Program-made: the position numbers and the translations under genes
Shown here: piece by piece, positions 52,925-63,236 of the stretch
Layout of the letters: every line of letters begins with the position of its first letter
Position numbering within the stretch: the first letter of the stretch is position 1
The notes under the pieces: generated by a model
Database searches by the model: none
What the model saw: only the letters and a program-made list of their open reading frames with translations
Told to the model about the DNA's origin: nothing
Source: Neobacillus sp. PS3-40
GTDB lineage: Bacteria > Bacillota > Bacilli > Bacillales > Cytobacillaceae
Reading direction: 5' to 3'
DNA: 64,000 nucleotides
NCBI RefSeq assembly: GCF_030915485.1
Contig: NZ_CP133266.1
Coordinates: 1 to 64,000 of the forward strand

Positions 52925-54583
52925 TTAACTTGATTTCCCAATATCACCTGCAAATTGATTTACTTGTTCTCGCAGTTTATATTTCTGAATTTTACCTGAG
53001 GCTGTCATTGGATAGTGATCAACAAACATAATATATTCAGGAATCTTGTAAAATGCTAGTTTTCCTCGACAAAAGTCTTTGACGTCCTCTTCTGATAATG
53101 GATAGCCTTCTTTGACTTGAATACATGCAGCGACTCTTTCGCCGTATTTAGCATCAGGGATTCCTACGACTTGGACATCTAATATGCCTTCATGCAAATA
53201 TAAGAATTCTTCAATTTCACGTGGATAAATATTTTCACCACCACGAATGATCATATCTTTAAGTCTTCCAGTTACTTCAAAGTAGCCATCTGGGTCGACT
53301 GTTGCCAAATCACCTGTATGAAGCCATCCATCTTTATCAATCGCCTTCACAGTTGCTTCAGGCATTTTGTAATAGCCTTTCATTACTAAGTATCCACGAG
53401 TACATAATTCGCCCTGGGCACCTACTGGAACTTCTTCACCAGTTAAGGGGTCAACAATTTTAACTTCGGTAAATGGGTGGGCCTTTCCAACAGAATTCAC
53501 TTTACGATCAATTGGGTCATTTGTGACTGTTTGCGTGATAACAGGGGATGACTCCGTTTGTCCATATGCAATGGTCACTTCACTCATTCCCATTTCATTC
53601 ATGACTTTTTTCATTACTTCAATAGGGCAGTTAGAACCCGCCATAATACCAGTACGAAGGGAGGATAAATTGTATTCTTTAAAATTATCAAGATTTAATT
53701 CAGCTATAAACATGGTTGGTACACCGTGTAATGCGGTGCATTTTTCATTTTCTACGGTTTTCAATACTACTTTTGGGTTGAATTCAATGATTGGTACCAT
53801 TGTCGCACCAACTGAAACACTGGCAAGTGTCCCCATGACACAGCCAAAACAATGGAAAAATGGAACTGGAATACAGAGTCTATCTTGGTCAGTTAAATTC
53901 ATCGCATTTGCAACAAGATAACCATTATTAACAATATTGTTATGTGTAAGCATAACGCCTTTTGGAAATCCTGTTGTACCTGATGTATATTGCATGTTAA
54001 TGACTTCATCATATGTTAAGGTTGCTTCAATCTCTGCTAATTGATGGTCGTTGATGGCTTCACCTAAAGAATTTATCTCGCCCCAACTATACATACCATT
54101 CGGTGTTTCATCGCTGCCAATGTAGACAATATTTTTTAAATATGAAAGATGTTCTAGTTGAAGTTCGCCAGGTTTTGATTTTAAAAGTTTATGATTTGTA
54201 ACAGTGTGAATGGTGTTGATGTAAGAGGTGCCTTTAAATCCATTAATTAAAAAAAGGGTTGTGGCGTCAGATTGTTTTAATAAATACTCTAATTCAGTTG
54301 ATTGATAACTCGTATTCACAGTCACTAAAATAGCACCAATTCGTGCTGAAGCAAATTGAAGTAATACCCATTCAGGTACGTTTGTCGCCCATATTGCAAT
54401 TTTTTCACCTTTTTTTATACCTAAACCTAATAAAGCTTTAGCCAGCTTCGTCGTTTCATCATAAAACTGTTGGTACGAATAACGGATGTTCTCTTGTGAA
54501 TAGACTAATGCTTCTTTTGAGCTGTATTTCTTTACAGCTTCGTGTAAAAGTTGGCCAATAGTTTGCTGTTTTAACGTAATCAT
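52925..54583 (-). CDS. AMP-binding acyl-CoA synthetase
   Basis: 552 residues, ATG after ATAGGAGGTCTAT. ANL superfamily adenylating enzyme: P-loop-like YTSGTTGFPKGVMLTHNNIV (about 210), YGQTESSPV motif, WLHTGDLATVDPDGYFEVTG, GRLKDMIIRGGENIYPREIE, and the C-terminal lysine in MTASGKIQKYKLRE. It activates a carboxylic acid, probably a medium or long-chain fatty acid, to the acyl-CoA via acyl-AMP. It resembles YngI/FadD3-type enzymes. Monocistronic. Confidence 0.93.
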   Translation of the reverse strand: MITLKQQTIGQLLHEAVKKYSSKEALVYSQENIRYSYQQFYDETTKLAKALLGLGIKKGEKIAIWATNVPEWVLLQFASARIGAILVTVNTSYQSTELEYLLKQSDATTLFLINGFKGTSYINTIHTVTNHKLLKSKPGELQLEHLSYLKNIVYIGSDETPNGMYSWGEINSLGEAINDHQLAEIEATLTYDEVINMQYTSGTTGFPKGVMLTHNNIVNNGYLVANAMNLTDQDRLCIPVPFFHCFGCVMGTLASVSVGATMVPIIEFNPKVVLKTVENEKCTALHGVPTMFIAELNLDNFKEYNLSSLRTGIMAGSNCPIEVMKKVMNEMGMSEVTIAYGQTESSPVITQTVTNDPIDRKVNSVGKAHPFTEVKIVDPLTGEEVPVGAQGELCTRGYLVMKGYYKMPEATVKAIDKDGWLHTGDLATVDPDGYFEVTGRLKDMIIRGGENIYPREIEEFLYLHEGILDVQVVGIPDAKYGERVAACIQVKEGYPLSEEDVKDFCRGKLAFYKIPEYIMFVDHYPMTASGKIQKYKLREQVNQFAGDIGKSS

Positions 54584-54695
54584 ATAGACCTCCTATAATA
54601 TGTACCTACCCACCATCCTCTAAATACTTAAACCGCTTTCCTTTTTATTATAAAATACCTCGCCGTAATATTCAAAATATTTAAATAAAAATGAA

Positions 54696-54893
54696 TTACA
54701 GCTCTAATTTCAGCAAATGGCTATAAATATACAGCACAAGTATGGATAGCCCTTTTTTATCCAGATATTTTTCAAGAGATTCTTGAATCAATTTTGTCTG
54801 TTCATAAACCTTTACTCCTTGTAATTCAAGTAGTGGGCACCCATCTTCCGATAGGATAGAACGTATCACTGCCCTATAATGTGCTGTTTTAAC
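54696..54893 (-). pseudogene. Possible C-terminal relic of a TetR-type regulator
   Basis: A frame between a stop and TAA reads AHYRAVIRSILSEDGCPLLE, continues GVKVYEQTKLIQESLEKYL, then a short end. It resembles the ligand-binding helices of a TetR-family protein without the DNA-binding domain. No start signals. Low confidence. Confidence 0.3.
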
Positions 54894-55009
54894 CGTTTAA
54901 GAAAATAAGAAGAACTTGTCAAGGTTTTGCACTAACAAAGCAGATTGTTTAAAGAAGGGGATTTTTTACAAATTGAAGAATAGTTATGTAAGAAGAAAAA
55001 GATAAGGAT

Positions 55010-55663
55010 GTGTTTTTAATTAAAGCAGTAATATTTGACTTTGATGGCACACTTGCTGATACATTACCGGTTTGTTTCTTTGCTTTTCAAGCTGTTTTTA
55101 GAGAATTTGATAATCGAGAGTTAACTTCTGAAGAAATAAAGGCTATGTTTGGCCCTTCGGAAACAGGGATAATTCGAAAAAACCTTATGAATAATGATTA
55201 TGAAAAAGCAATAGAGTTATTTTATGAAAAATACAATGGTGAACACCAAAACTTAGTTCGGAAAAATGAGAAAATAAATAATTTATTAAGGAGACTAAAA
55301 AAAGAAGGGTATAAACTAGGGATTTATTCTGGTAAGGCAAGAAGAAGTCTTGATATCTCTTTAAAATGTCTTGAGATGGATCACTATTTTGATGTTGTGA
55401 TCACTGGTGATGATGTAAAGTTACCAAAGCCACATCCCGAGGGAATAAATAGAGCATTGAAACAGCTAAAGGTATCCCATGATGAGGCTATTTTCCTCGG
55501 AGATAGTGATGCTGATATATTGGCCGGTAAACATGCAATGATCCATACCATTGGAGTGCAATGGTTACCAAATTACCAGACAATAGAGTTTAGTGTTCAA
55601 CCAGATGAAATATATAGTAATATAAATGATTTTAATCTATTCCTTACAGAACTTAGTATATAG
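55010..55663 (+). CDS. HAD-family hydrolase (phosphoglycolate phosphatase-like)
   Basis: 217 residues from a GTG after AAGGAT. HAD motifs in order: DFDGTLADT (nucleophile Asp and acid Asp), IYSGKARRS (Thr/Ser), Lys in KLPKPHPEGI, and GDSDADILAG. The cap domain is the small helical type. Related to Gph/PpaX phosphatases, so the substrate may be a small phosphate ester or pyrophosphate. Cytosolic, single gene. Confidence 0.9.
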   Translation: MFLIKAVIFDFDGTLADTLPVCFFAFQAVFREFDNRELTSEEIKAMFGPSETGIIRKNLMNNDYEKAIELFYEKYNGEHQNLVRKNEKINNLLRRLKKEGYKLGIYSGKARRSLDISLKCLEMDHYFDVVITGDDVKLPKPHPEGINRALKQLKVSHDEAIFLGDSDADILAGKHAMIHTIGVQWLPNYQTIEFSVQPDEIYSNINDFNLFLTELSI

Positions 55664-55682
55664 AGTGTTTAATGCATAAGTT

Positions 55683-55722
55683 GCCACCCGGCGATTTTTT
55701 ACCAGCCGGCAGGTTTTTTTAA
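55683..55722 (+). terminator. HAD gene terminator
   Basis: ACCCGGC / GCCGGCAGGT imperfect stem followed by seven T residues. Confidence 0.75.
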
Positions 55723-55760
55723 TTATGTATTGGAATAAATCATTTAAAAGGGGGATAAAA

Positions 55761-55919
55761 ATGGATCTTATGGGGGCTATATTAAACATTGTTTTCTTTG
55801 TACTAGTTGTATTTTTAATATCAAGAGTTGCTCACTATTTTAACGAAACAAAGAATAGTTTAAATAAAATAGAAAAGAAGTTAGATGAAATTAAGGAATT
55901 CAGTGTTAAAAAGGAGTAA
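55761..55919 (+). CDS. Small single-helix membrane protein (DUF4083-like)
   Basis: 52 residues from the ATG at 55761 (AAAGGGGGATAAAA). One helix LGAILNIVFFVLVVFLI-like, then a charged coil SLNKIEKKLDEIKEFSVKKE. The layout matches DUF4083-type Bacillus proteins; the match is from memory and moderate. Confidence 0.55.
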   Translation: MDLMGAILNIVFFVLVVFLISRVAHYFNETKNSLNKIEKKLDEIKEFSVKKE

Positions 55920-56057
55920 TTAATTTTCATACAAAAAGTAATTTTTATATAAAAGGGGGTAAGAGTTTTAGATCTGGTTTTGTTTTTACATATACGCGTT
56001 TAGGTAATAGTTCTGACAGAAATTTTATTTATTAAGGAGCAGTCCAAACGAAAAAAT

Positions 56058-56248
56058 ATATGCAATATGTGGGGATTGCCAACACATTAAGGCTTCCCGC
56101 CTTAACCATACCTGCAGGGGAGACCAAGAATGGACTTCCAATAGCAGTACAATTAATAACTACAGTAGGACAAGAAAAGGCACTATTTCATTTCGGAAGA
56201 ATCATAGAAAAAGATTTTCGAGGATATAGACGTTGCCAGCTACTTTAG
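56058..56248 (+). pseudogene. Amidase C-terminal fragment
   Basis: MQYVGIANTLRLPALTIPAG, then KNGLPIAVQLITTVGQEKAL, then FRGYRRC to a stop. This is the last ~60 residues of a GatA/AmiE-type amidase. The catalytic Ser-Ser-Lys part is missing. The sequence before it has no gene signals. Confidence 0.7.
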
Positions 56249-56560
56249 GATTGAGAACACTCAGCCTAGGATGAGTAGTTTTCGTGTTTCCACTTCTATT
56301 TCTGTTTCTATTTTAAATAGGTAAGAAAAAAATCCATCTCATTCCTCTGTATATCAATTGATCCATTCAACATACCAAATTCCAATATTAGATGTATATC
56401 GTTCCATTGTCAGGGAAAATTAAATGAGGTCACTGTGATCAGAAAATGCTTATGTAAGAAATGAAATACGGGACTTTACAATAAGGCCCGGCGTTAATTT
56501 CCCACGATTATTCAGTACAGTAGGTTGAATTATCCAATAATTGAAAGGAGTGAAATCTTG
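56249..56560. other. Gene-free stretch
   Basis: About 310 bases. A TTTCTATTTCTG-like short tandem run near 56290-56315 is the only oddity. Confidence 0.35.
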
Positions 56561-56752
56561 ATGCCGAGTCCTAAGAAGCAGGATAGCAGAGAGGATTATT
56601 TCGTGGATATTGACAGGATGGTCAATGAGGGCCTGGGAGGGGGCAACGTCACCATGGATAATGGTTTGATTGAAGGAACGACCTCAGATACTTTGAAATT
56701 TCCCGAATCAGTAATTGATAAAACTGAAATAGAAAAAGGCAAGAAAATATAG
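56561..56752 (+). CDS. DUF4025-like (YozQ-type) small protein
   Basis: 63 residues from the ATG at 56561 (GAAAGGAGTGAAATCTTG). Acidic, with MVNEGLGGGNVTMDNGLIEG, resembling the GLAxTHEQVxDxYxEGT pattern of DUF4025/YozQ, a family of small Bacillus proteins. Function unknown; some relatives are found in spores. Confidence 0.55.
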   Translation: MPSPKKQDSREDYFVDIDRMVNEGLGGGNVTMDNGLIEGTTSDTLKFPESVIDKTEIEKGKKI

Positions 56753-56897
56753 GAATTGAATTCAATTGGCGCAGGCTGAAGAATCGGAATGACTCGCTTG
56801 TGACCTCGGTTAAACGAATTTATTAGTCTTTAAAAATGAAGCAGTGCAATAAAAGTCATGAACTTGCTTCGTTTTGCTGCAAGGGAGGCAATTGGAA

Positions 56898-59606
56898 TTG
56901 TCAACTTCTCATCATTATTCTTTTATGTTAAAAGAGTTAAAATCCGGGAATCATTCTTTCAACTATTATTCTCTTTCAAGTTTAGAGGAAAAGGGATTCA
57001 AAAAAGTATCGTCATTTCCATTTTCAATAAAGATCTTGCTTGAAGCAGCCGCACGGCAATGGGATGGAAAAACAATTACAAATGAACACGTTGAAAGATT
57101 TGCCCAATGGATGGAAAATCAAGGGACTGGGGAAGTCCCTTTTAAACCGGCAAGAATTTTATTACAAGATTTTACTGGCGTTCCCGCAATTGTAGATTTG
57201 GCAGCCATGCGATCTGCAATGGACGCCTTAGGCGGTGACTCGGAAAACATAAACCCACTTGTTCCCGTTGATCTTATTATTGACCATTCGATTATGGTTG
57301 ACCGGTTTGGAACGGATGATTCCTTTGCTTATAACGCTGAAATGGAATTTCGCCGAAATGGCGAGCGGTATAAATTTTTAAGATGGGCACAAACCTCCTT
57401 TAGGAACCTAAGCATTGTTCCCCCATCAACTGGAATTTGCCACCAGGTGAATTTAGAGTACCTAGCAAAAGTTACTTTAACGAAGGAAGCAAATGGCCAA
57501 AAGGTAGTATTCCCCGATACTCTTGTCGGTTGTGACTCTCATACGACCATGATTAATGGACTTGGCGTGGTGGGATGGGGTGTTGGCGGGATTGAAGCAG
57601 AAGCGGGAATGTTAGGGCAGCCACTTTATTTTATTACACCCGAGGTAATCGGGTTTAAATTAACCGGTAAGCTTTCAGAAGGGGTCACAGCTACAGATAT
57701 GACCCTGACGATTACAGAAATCCTGCGTAAAAAAGACGTTGTTGGAAAGATCGTCGAGTTTTATGGGACAGGACTTTCGAGTATTAGCCTTCCAGACCGC
57801 GCAACGGTAGGGAATATGTCACCTGAATACGGTGCAACAATGGGCTATTTTCCGGTCGATAAGGAATCCTTGAATTATTTGCGTCGGACAGGACGAAGTG
57901 AAGAACTTGTTCAACTTGTTGAACAATATTATAAAGCACAAGGAATGTTCCGCACTGATGATACACCGGATCCAGTTTTCTCGGATACGATTGAACTTGA
58001 TCTTTCAACCGTTGTGCCAAGTTTAGCAGGTCCGAAACGTCCGCAAGATCGTATTGCTTTAACGGATATGAAAGAAAAATGGAATCAAATCCTGCGTGCT
58101 CCTATTGAACAAGGCGGATACGAGCTTCCGGAGGATGAAATCAAAAAAGAAGTGGAAGTTACATTTGCAAACGGTGAAAAGGCCAAAATTGGCACGGGCT
58201 CCGTTGTCATTTCAGCTATTACCAGTTGCACAAACACATCCAACCCGTCTGTCATGCTTGCCGCGGGTCTTGTAGCCAAAAAAGCGATTGAAAAAGGCTT
58301 ACGGCGTCCTTCTTATGTCAAAAGCAGCTTATCTCCTGGGTCAAAGGTTGTTACGGATTATCTCGAAAAAGCGGGGCTAATCGAACCATTGGCAAAGCTT
58401 GGTTACAATCTTACCGGATACGGCTGTTTCACTTGTATTGGAAACAGCGGCCCACTGCCAGATCCAGTTAGAAAGGCAATCAGTGAAAATGATCTCACGG
58501 TTGTTTCTGTTTTAAGCGGAAATCGGAATTTTGAAGGACGCATACATGCACAGGTGAAAGCCAACTTTTTGATGTCTCCGCCACTCCTTCTTGCTTATGG
58601 CTTAGCCGGCCGCATTGACATTGACTTTGAAACAGAGCCCGTAGGTTATAATGAAAAAAATGAACCTGTCTTTTTAAAAGATATTTGGCCTACATCGGAA
58701 GAAGTTCAAGAAGCGATCAACCGGGCAATTGAACCCGATATGTTCAGAAAAGAATACGAAAATGTTTTCGAGGCTAATGAACACTGGAATGAACTTCCCG
58801 TATCAAAAGGAAAACTTTATGAATGGGACGACATTTCTACCTATATTCATCACCCGCCTTTCTTTGAGGGGTTGAAGCCTATGGCTGAGCCTATTCAAGA
58901 GATTCATGGAGCGAAGAGTTTGGCCTTGCTTGGGGATTCGGTGACGACGGATCATATTTCTCCGGCCGGCAGTATTGCAAAAGACAGCCCTGCCGGAACA
59001 TTCCTTCAAAAAGCCGGCGTCAAAATAGAAAATTTCAACTCTTATGGATCCCGCCGTGGAAATGATCTTGTCATGACCAGAGGCACTTTTGCCAACATTC
59101 GTATTCGCAATCAAATGGTCCCAGGAACTGAGGGTGGCTACACAAAGTATCTTCCTACCGGAGAAACCATGCCAATCTATGATGCTGCAATGCAATATAA
59201 AGCAAACGGGACTCCGCTGGTAGTGATCGCAGGGAAGGAATATGGGACAGGAAGCTCACGCGACTGGGCTGCAAAAGGAACCTTATTGCTTGGAGTGAAA
59301 GCGGTCATTGCGGAATCCTTTGAGCGAATTCACCGAAGCAATCTTGTTGGGATGGGTGTACTTCCTTTGCAATTTAAAGAGGGTGAAAGTTGGAAATCGC
59401 TTGGTATCAATGGCTTGGAGACGTTTGCCATTCCTGGGTTGAATGATAATTTACAACCAGGCAAAATCATTACTGTACGGGCTTTACGTCCAGACGGTTC
59501 AACCTTTGATTTTGAAGTCATCACACGTCTGGATAGTACTGTTGATGTGGAATATTACCGAAATGGCGGAATTTTGCAAACCGTTTTACGACAATTGCTT
59601 AATTAA
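56898..59606 (+). CDS. acnA: Aconitate hydratase
   Basis: About 902 residues. I place the start at the TTG at 56898, nine bases after GGGAGG; earlier in-frame TTGs overlap that site. AcnA/IRP type: [32 protein letters not shown] (first cluster Cys), [14 protein letters not shown] (second and third Cys of the 4Fe-4S cluster), and swivel-domain [10 protein letters not shown] with its active serine. It isomerises citrate to isocitrate in the TCA cycle; AcnA types can also bind RNA when iron is low. Its neighbours are unrelated, so it may be a second aconitase or simply a stand-alone gene. Confidence 0.95.
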   Translation: MSTSHHYSFMLKELKSGNHSFNYYSLSSLEEKGFKKVSSFPFSIKILLEAAARQWDGKTITNEHVERFAQWMENQGTGEVPFKPARILLQDFTGVPAIVDLAAMRSAMDALGGDSENINPLVPVDLIIDHSIMVDRFGTDDSFAYNAEMEFRRNGERYKFLRWAQTSFRNLSIVPPSTGICHQVNLEYLAKVTLTKEANGQKVVFPDTLVGCDSHTTMINGLGVVGWGVGGIEAEAGMLGQPLYFITPEVIGFKLTGKLSEGVTATDMTLTITEILRKKDVVGKIVEFYGTGLSSISLPDRATVGNMSPEYGATMGYFPVDKESLNYLRRTGRSEELVQLVEQYYKAQGMFRTDDTPDPVFSDTIELDLSTVVPSLAGPKRPQDRIALTDMKEKWNQILRAPIEQGGYELPEDEIKKEVEVTFANGEKAKIGTGSVVISAITSCTNTSNPSVMLAAGLVAKKAIEKGLRRPSYVKSSLSPGSKVVTDYLEKAGLIEPLAKLGYNLTGYGCFTCIGNSGPLPDPVRKAISENDLTVVSVLSGNRNFEGRIHAQVKANFLMSPPLLLAYGLAGRIDIDFETEPVGYNEKNEPVFLKDIWPTSEEVQEAINRAIEPDMFRKEYENVFEANEHWNELPVSKGKLYEWDDISTYIHHPPFFEGLKPMAEPIQEIHGAKSLALLGDSVTTDHISPAGSIAKDSPAGTFLQKAGVKIENFNSYGSRRGNDLVMTRGTFANIRIRNQMVPGTEGGYTKYLPTGETMPIYDAAMQYKANGTPLVVIAGKEYGTGSSRDWAAKGTLLLGVKAVIAESFERIHRSNLVGMGVLPLQFKEGESWKSLGINGLETFAIPGLNDNLQPGKIITVRALRPDGSTFDFEVITRLDSTVDVEYYRNGGILQTVLRQLLN

Positions 59607-59771
59607 ATATTAATAATGCCTGTCACCACCGCATTTTGACGAATTCATCGACATTATTCGGGTTAGGAGCCTTAATTGATTAATTGTTGTATTTGGGGAT
59701 TTTTTGAAACTGCAGGAATAATTAGTTACGGGAACCCTATCATACGTAAATGAGGTTTGAGTTACAAATAA

Positions 59772-59815
59772 AATAACAAGCCGAAAATAATTTTATTTTT
59801 GGCTTGTTATTTCAA
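59772..59815. terminator. Terminator between acnA and the ABC operon
   Basis: AATAACAAGCC / GGCTTGTTATT with an inner AAAATAA/TTATTTT stem, usable from both sides. Confidence 0.8.
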
Positions 59816-59854
59816 AATTACGTGAAATATGAGTGAATAAATAGTATAAGTTGT

Positions 59855-60622
59855 TTATACTCTCCTATAAACTTTCATTCCAAATAGGTATGAAATCATT
59901 ATGATTAGTACCATCCAGCCTATGGACACCCATAAATCATTTCCAACAGCTTGTGAATTTAATAGATTTCTGACTGTTTGTATAATCGGGGTCATCGGTT
60001 GGTTTTCTGCGAAGATTCGAACTACTTTTGGCATTCCATCGACAGGGACAAATGCGGAACTGACAAAAAGCAACATCAACAAAATGTAAGAGAAGGAACT
60101 AGCTCCTTCAATACTTCCAGAGGCCAAGCCAAAAGGTACTGAAATCCATGTTAATGCAAGAGAAAAAAGAACAATTATTAATGCCACAAGAAGCCATTCT
60201 GAAATTGATGCATTACTCCTAAATCCAGCTAGAAATCCAACTAACAAAACGGCAATAATCGATACAAGCATAGAGACAACGGAAGCGCAAACCTGACCAC
60301 CTAATACAGATGATTTGGATATAGGCATTGACTTAAATCTATCAAACATCCCAGAAGTTTTATCTAAGTTAATTCGTAGAGAGGTATAAGCAGAGCCTGT
60401 GGCAATCGTCATTAATAAGATTCCAGGGAGGATATAGTTAATATAATCATCTTGTGATACTCCTGGAATTTGGATCGCTCCTCCAAATATATAAACCATA
60501 CCTAATAACATCATGATAGGCATTGCAATAACTGTAATAAGCGTATCGATACTTCTCATGTTATGTTTAATAATTCGATTGGCAAGTGTTATTGTATCAC
60601 CAAAATTTTGTACTATATTCAT
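59855..60622 (-). CDS. ABC-2 type transporter permease
   Basis: 255 residues, ATG overlapping the ATPase stop (TAATG). Six membrane helices; ABC-2 landmarks YINYILPGILLMTIATGSAY, DKTSGMFDRFKSMPI and PVDGMPKVVRIFAENQPMTP. It resembles DrrB-type drug or lipid exporters. Paired with the ATPase ahead of it; membrane-embedded half-transporter that would dimerise. Confidence 0.93.
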   Translation of the reverse strand: MNIVQNFGDTITLANRIIKHNMRSIDTLITVIAMPIMMLLGMVYIFGGAIQIPGVSQDDYINYILPGILLMTIATGSAYTSLRINLDKTSGMFDRFKSMPISKSSVLGGQVCASVVSMLVSIIAVLLVGFLAGFRSNASISEWLLVALIIVLFSLALTWISVPFGLASGSIEGASSFSYILLMLLFVSSAFVPVDGMPKVVRIFAENQPMTPIIQTVRNLLNSQAVGNDLWVSIGWMVLIIMISYLFGMKVYRRV

Positions 60623-61545
60623 TATTCTCTCCCTTTCGTTAGTGTCATAAATACATCATCAAGGGTTGGGGTAATCATTTTGAAACTCTTGAGTTCAATT
60701 TTTTCATTCGTTAGAGCATTCAATACGTTTAACGTTGTAGTTAAATCCTCTGTTAAATCAATGGAAATCTCATAACCTTCTTTTTTTACAGGAGAATATG
60801 ATTTTAAAAGTTCTAAAGCTTTCTCTGTATCTTGATTACTATTAAATACAAGAAGTAATTTATCTGCTCCAGCCATCCGTTTCATTTCATCTGGAGTGCC
60901 ACTAGCAACAATTTTCCCATCACGTAAAAAGCCTATCTTCTCAGCTAAATAATCTGCTTCCTCTAAATGTTGAGTTGTTAAGAAGATGGTTTTCCCTTGC
61001 GACTTCATTTCTTTAATCGTATTCCAAAGATCCTGTCTACTATTTGGATCCAATCCAGTAGTAGGTTCGTCTAGAAAAATGATCTCTGGATTCCCAATTA
61101 GACTCATGGCTAAGTCAAGACGGCGTCGCATTCCTCCCGAAAAAGTTGAAACAGCTCTATCTTTGGCATCAATCAGATCAAACTTCACTAACAGATTTTC
61201 AGCAACTTTTCTCGGATTGCGTTCATGTCGCAATTTTGCAATCAAATGAAGATTTTCATATCCAGTGAGTACTCCATCGACGGTCGTATTCTGTGAACTA
61301 AAACTAAATAATTTTTGTGCCGCTACGGGATTGTCAGCAACATTAATATCTTTAATTGTCACTTTTCCACCATCGCTATTCAGTAGTCCTGTAACAATTT
61401 TTAATAGGGTACTTTTCCCAGCTCCGTTAGCACCTAATAAAGCATAGATGGAACCTGCTTTCACAGTGATATTTACATCTCTTAAAACTTCATTCCCTTT
61501 AAAACTCTTTTTTACATTTTTGATTTCAAGGGCAGTTGAATTCAT
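60622..61545 (-). CDS. ABC transporter ATP-binding protein (DrrA-like)
   Basis: 307 residues, ATG after AAGGAGAGTAAGCC. Walker A GANGAGKST (about 37), signature FSGGMRRRLDLAMSL (about 135), Walker B IIFLDEPTTGLDP, H-loop TTQHLEEA. The C-terminal ~75-residue extension is typical of DrrA family exporters. It powers the permease encoded downstream. Third gene of a four-gene operon under PadR control. Confidence 0.95.
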   Translation of the reverse strand: MNSTALEIKNVKKSFKGNEVLRDVNITVKAGSIYALLGANGAGKSTLLKIVTGLLNSDGGKVTIKDINVADNPVAAQKLFSFSSQNTTVDGVLTGYENLHLIAKLRHERNPRKVAENLLVKFDLIDAKDRAVSTFSGGMRRRLDLAMSLIGNPEIIFLDEPTTGLDPNSRQDLWNTIKEMKSQGKTIFLTTQHLEEADYLAEKIGFLRDGKIVASGTPDEMKRMAGADKLLLVFNSNQDTEKALELLKSYSPVKKEGYEISIDLTEDLTTTLNVLNALTNEKIELKSFKMITPTLDDVFMTLTKGRE

Positions 61546-61558
61546 GGCTTACTCTCCT

Positions 61559-61876
61559 TTATTTAATAGAGTCTCTTAATTTTTTTCTCATTTTGTCCAT
61601 CCATGTTTCTTCTGGAAATTCAGCCAATAATGAGTCAGCAAATTCTGCTATATCACTTCCTACTACATCTCGTACGCTTAAGCCATCATTGGCACTATTC
61701 TCAAACATCTCTAAAATATTTTTCAAAAGTTCAAACATGCCTGAGCCCTTAGCAAAATTCCACATATAACTTTCAATTGCTTTCATTGCTACTCTGAACT
61801 CTTCAGGTAATTCATTCACTCTTTTTTGATAGGCACGATATTCTCGTTTTTCTTGAATCATCTTTTTAAACATCAT
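61559..61876 (-). CDS. DUF1048 protein
   Basis: 105 residues, ATG after AAAGGAGCAAA, start overlapping the end of the padR gene. Helical DUF1048: EKREYRAYQKRVNELPEEFR and IESYMWNFAKGSGMFELLKN. This family nearly always sits between a PadR regulator and an ABC exporter in Firmicutes. It may modulate the regulator or transporter; not proven. Confidence 0.9.
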   Translation of the reverse strand: MMFKKMIQEKREYRAYQKRVNELPEEFRVAMKAIESYMWNFAKGSGMFELLKNILEMFENSANDGLSVRDVVGSDIAEFADSLLAEFPEETWMDKMRKKLRDSIK

Positions 61877-62195
61877 TTTGCTCCTTTATCTCCTTCATTT
61901 TTTCTTCTAAAAATGTCCAGCGCTGCCAAAAGTCATTTAATTCTTGTTCGCCTTTAGCATTTAGCGTGTAGAATTTTCTCGCAGGCCCAAGTTCAGATTT
62001 CTTTTTCTCAATCTCCACGAGCCCTTTTTTCTCAATTCGAACAAGTATGGTATAGACAGTTCCTTCCACAATATCATCAAAACCTAACTCAGTAAGATAC
62101 TTAGTTATCTCATAGCCATAGGTTTCGCCAGAGTAAATCTTTTGAAGAACCACTCCTTCAAGAACTCCCTTAAGCATTTCAGTTAAATCCTTCAT
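61866..62195 (-). CDS. PadR family transcriptional regulator
   Basis: 109 residues from the ATG at 62195, four bases after AGGAGG; the longer frame to 62222 lacks a site. PadR winged helix: LEGVVLQKIYSGETYGYEIT, GTVYTILVRIEKKGLVEIEK and GPARKFYTLNAKGEQELNDF. First gene of the PadR-DUF1048-ABC operon; probably represses it until a toxic substrate binds. Confidence 0.93.
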   Translation of the reverse strand: MKDLTEMLKGVLEGVVLQKIYSGETYGYEITKYLTELGFDDIVEGTVYTILVRIEKKGLVEIEKKKSELGPARKFYTLNAKGEQELNDFWQRWTFLEEKMKEIKEQNDV

Positions 62196-62225
62196 ATATC
62201 CTCCTATCGATCTACTTAGCATTAC

Positions 62226-62250
62226 TTAGTACCACTATATAGTATTACGA
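62226..62250. promoter_or_regulatory. Probable PadR operator
   Basis: Core palindrome ACTATATAGT (62234-62243) with flanking TAGTACC and ATTACGA, about 35 bases ahead of the padR start. The same core is in the dyad at 19723. Confidence 0.6.
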
Positions 62251-62261
62251 AGTAGCGGATG

Positions 62262-62767
62262 TGTCAAATCATTTTCTTTTTTTATTTATATAGGCTAGGG
62301 ATGCAACAGGGGTAATTTGTAAGTGCTACCGAGTATGAAGACGACATTTAATAAAAAAGTTTACGAAAGCATACCTAACTCAAAACCTCATTTAGATTTA
62401 ACACGGTGAACCGTACCATAAGTAAATGAGTTTTTAGTCAAATGCCTCTCCTTAAGGATGGGGAGGCTAAAACGTAACAAGTTCTCTTAACAGAAATAAA
62501 AATGATCAGAATTTTATTGGCGAAATTTAAGGGAAATAGGTTGACAAATTTAGGAATTCTTTTATTCTAAAAATAGCTCAATCCTCAAATTCATCAACGG
62601 CATATTCTTATCTCCTTTCCTACCGCATGAAATCATTAGTCTTAATTCACCTTTTACTTTCTCCAATCTAAACCACATTAAACCTGTTTTTATACTCTAC
62701 ATTAACTCCCATTAATTTTAAAAATTGGCCGATGTTTAAATGAATAAATAAAGGAGATGATTCATTC
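62262..62767. other. Intergenic region with one hairpin
   Basis: About 500 AT-rich bases. GCCTCTCC / GGGGAGGC (62444-62467) is the only stable hairpin. AACCTCATTTA...TAAATGAGTTTT around 62390 echoes sequence near 59735. No gene seen. Confidence 0.4.
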
Positions 62768-63221
62768 ATGGCATAGAATATGTATGCTATAAAATGCCCA
62801 TGTTGGGGAATTTGAAGATTATTATTACAAAACTTATGAACTGTACACTTTTTGTATGAGTTGTGGTTATTATTACAACAAAACGATTGAAAAATATACC
62901 AAAAATAATATTGAATACAAAGAAGAGAAGAGTGAAGGGGACGGTATGTTTATAGTGGTAAATAAAGACGGAAGTCGGGAAAAGGCGATTTTGAATTGTA
63001 GTCAAACAGATGCACAATTAGAAGATTTAAAAGCACAAATTATGGACAAAAATGTTAATCAAGAAAAAAGGTACTTAGTTTCTTACGAAAACGGAGTATA
63101 AACCATACTATTTGGTATCCGCCCAGAAAATTTTCATTTATCATTTGAGGAGTATCAGGAACATATGTTTGTGAAGTATGGAGCCCCTGAATATGATTTT
63201 ATGGTTCCGATTGAGGAATAA
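62768..63221 (+). pseudogene. Zinc-ribbon-like protein, multiply interrupted
   Basis: Behind AAAGGAGATGATTCATTC, the sequence reads MHG then a stop. The later frame reads EDYYYKTYELYTFCMSCGYY (a CxxC pair), KDGSREKAILNCSQTDAQLE, a TAA at 63099, then RPENFHLSFEEYQEHMFVKY and AAPEYD-like to 63221. Upstream KCPCWG supplies a probable first CxC/CxxC pair in another frame. At least two stops and one frameshift. Confidence 0.55.
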
Positions 63222-63236
63222 ATAAGGAGGGAAGCT

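Noticed and set aside
58803-59195. 130-codon minus-strand frame within the aconitase gene
   Set aside because: It overlaps the highly conserved swivel domain of aconitase and has no supporting signals.
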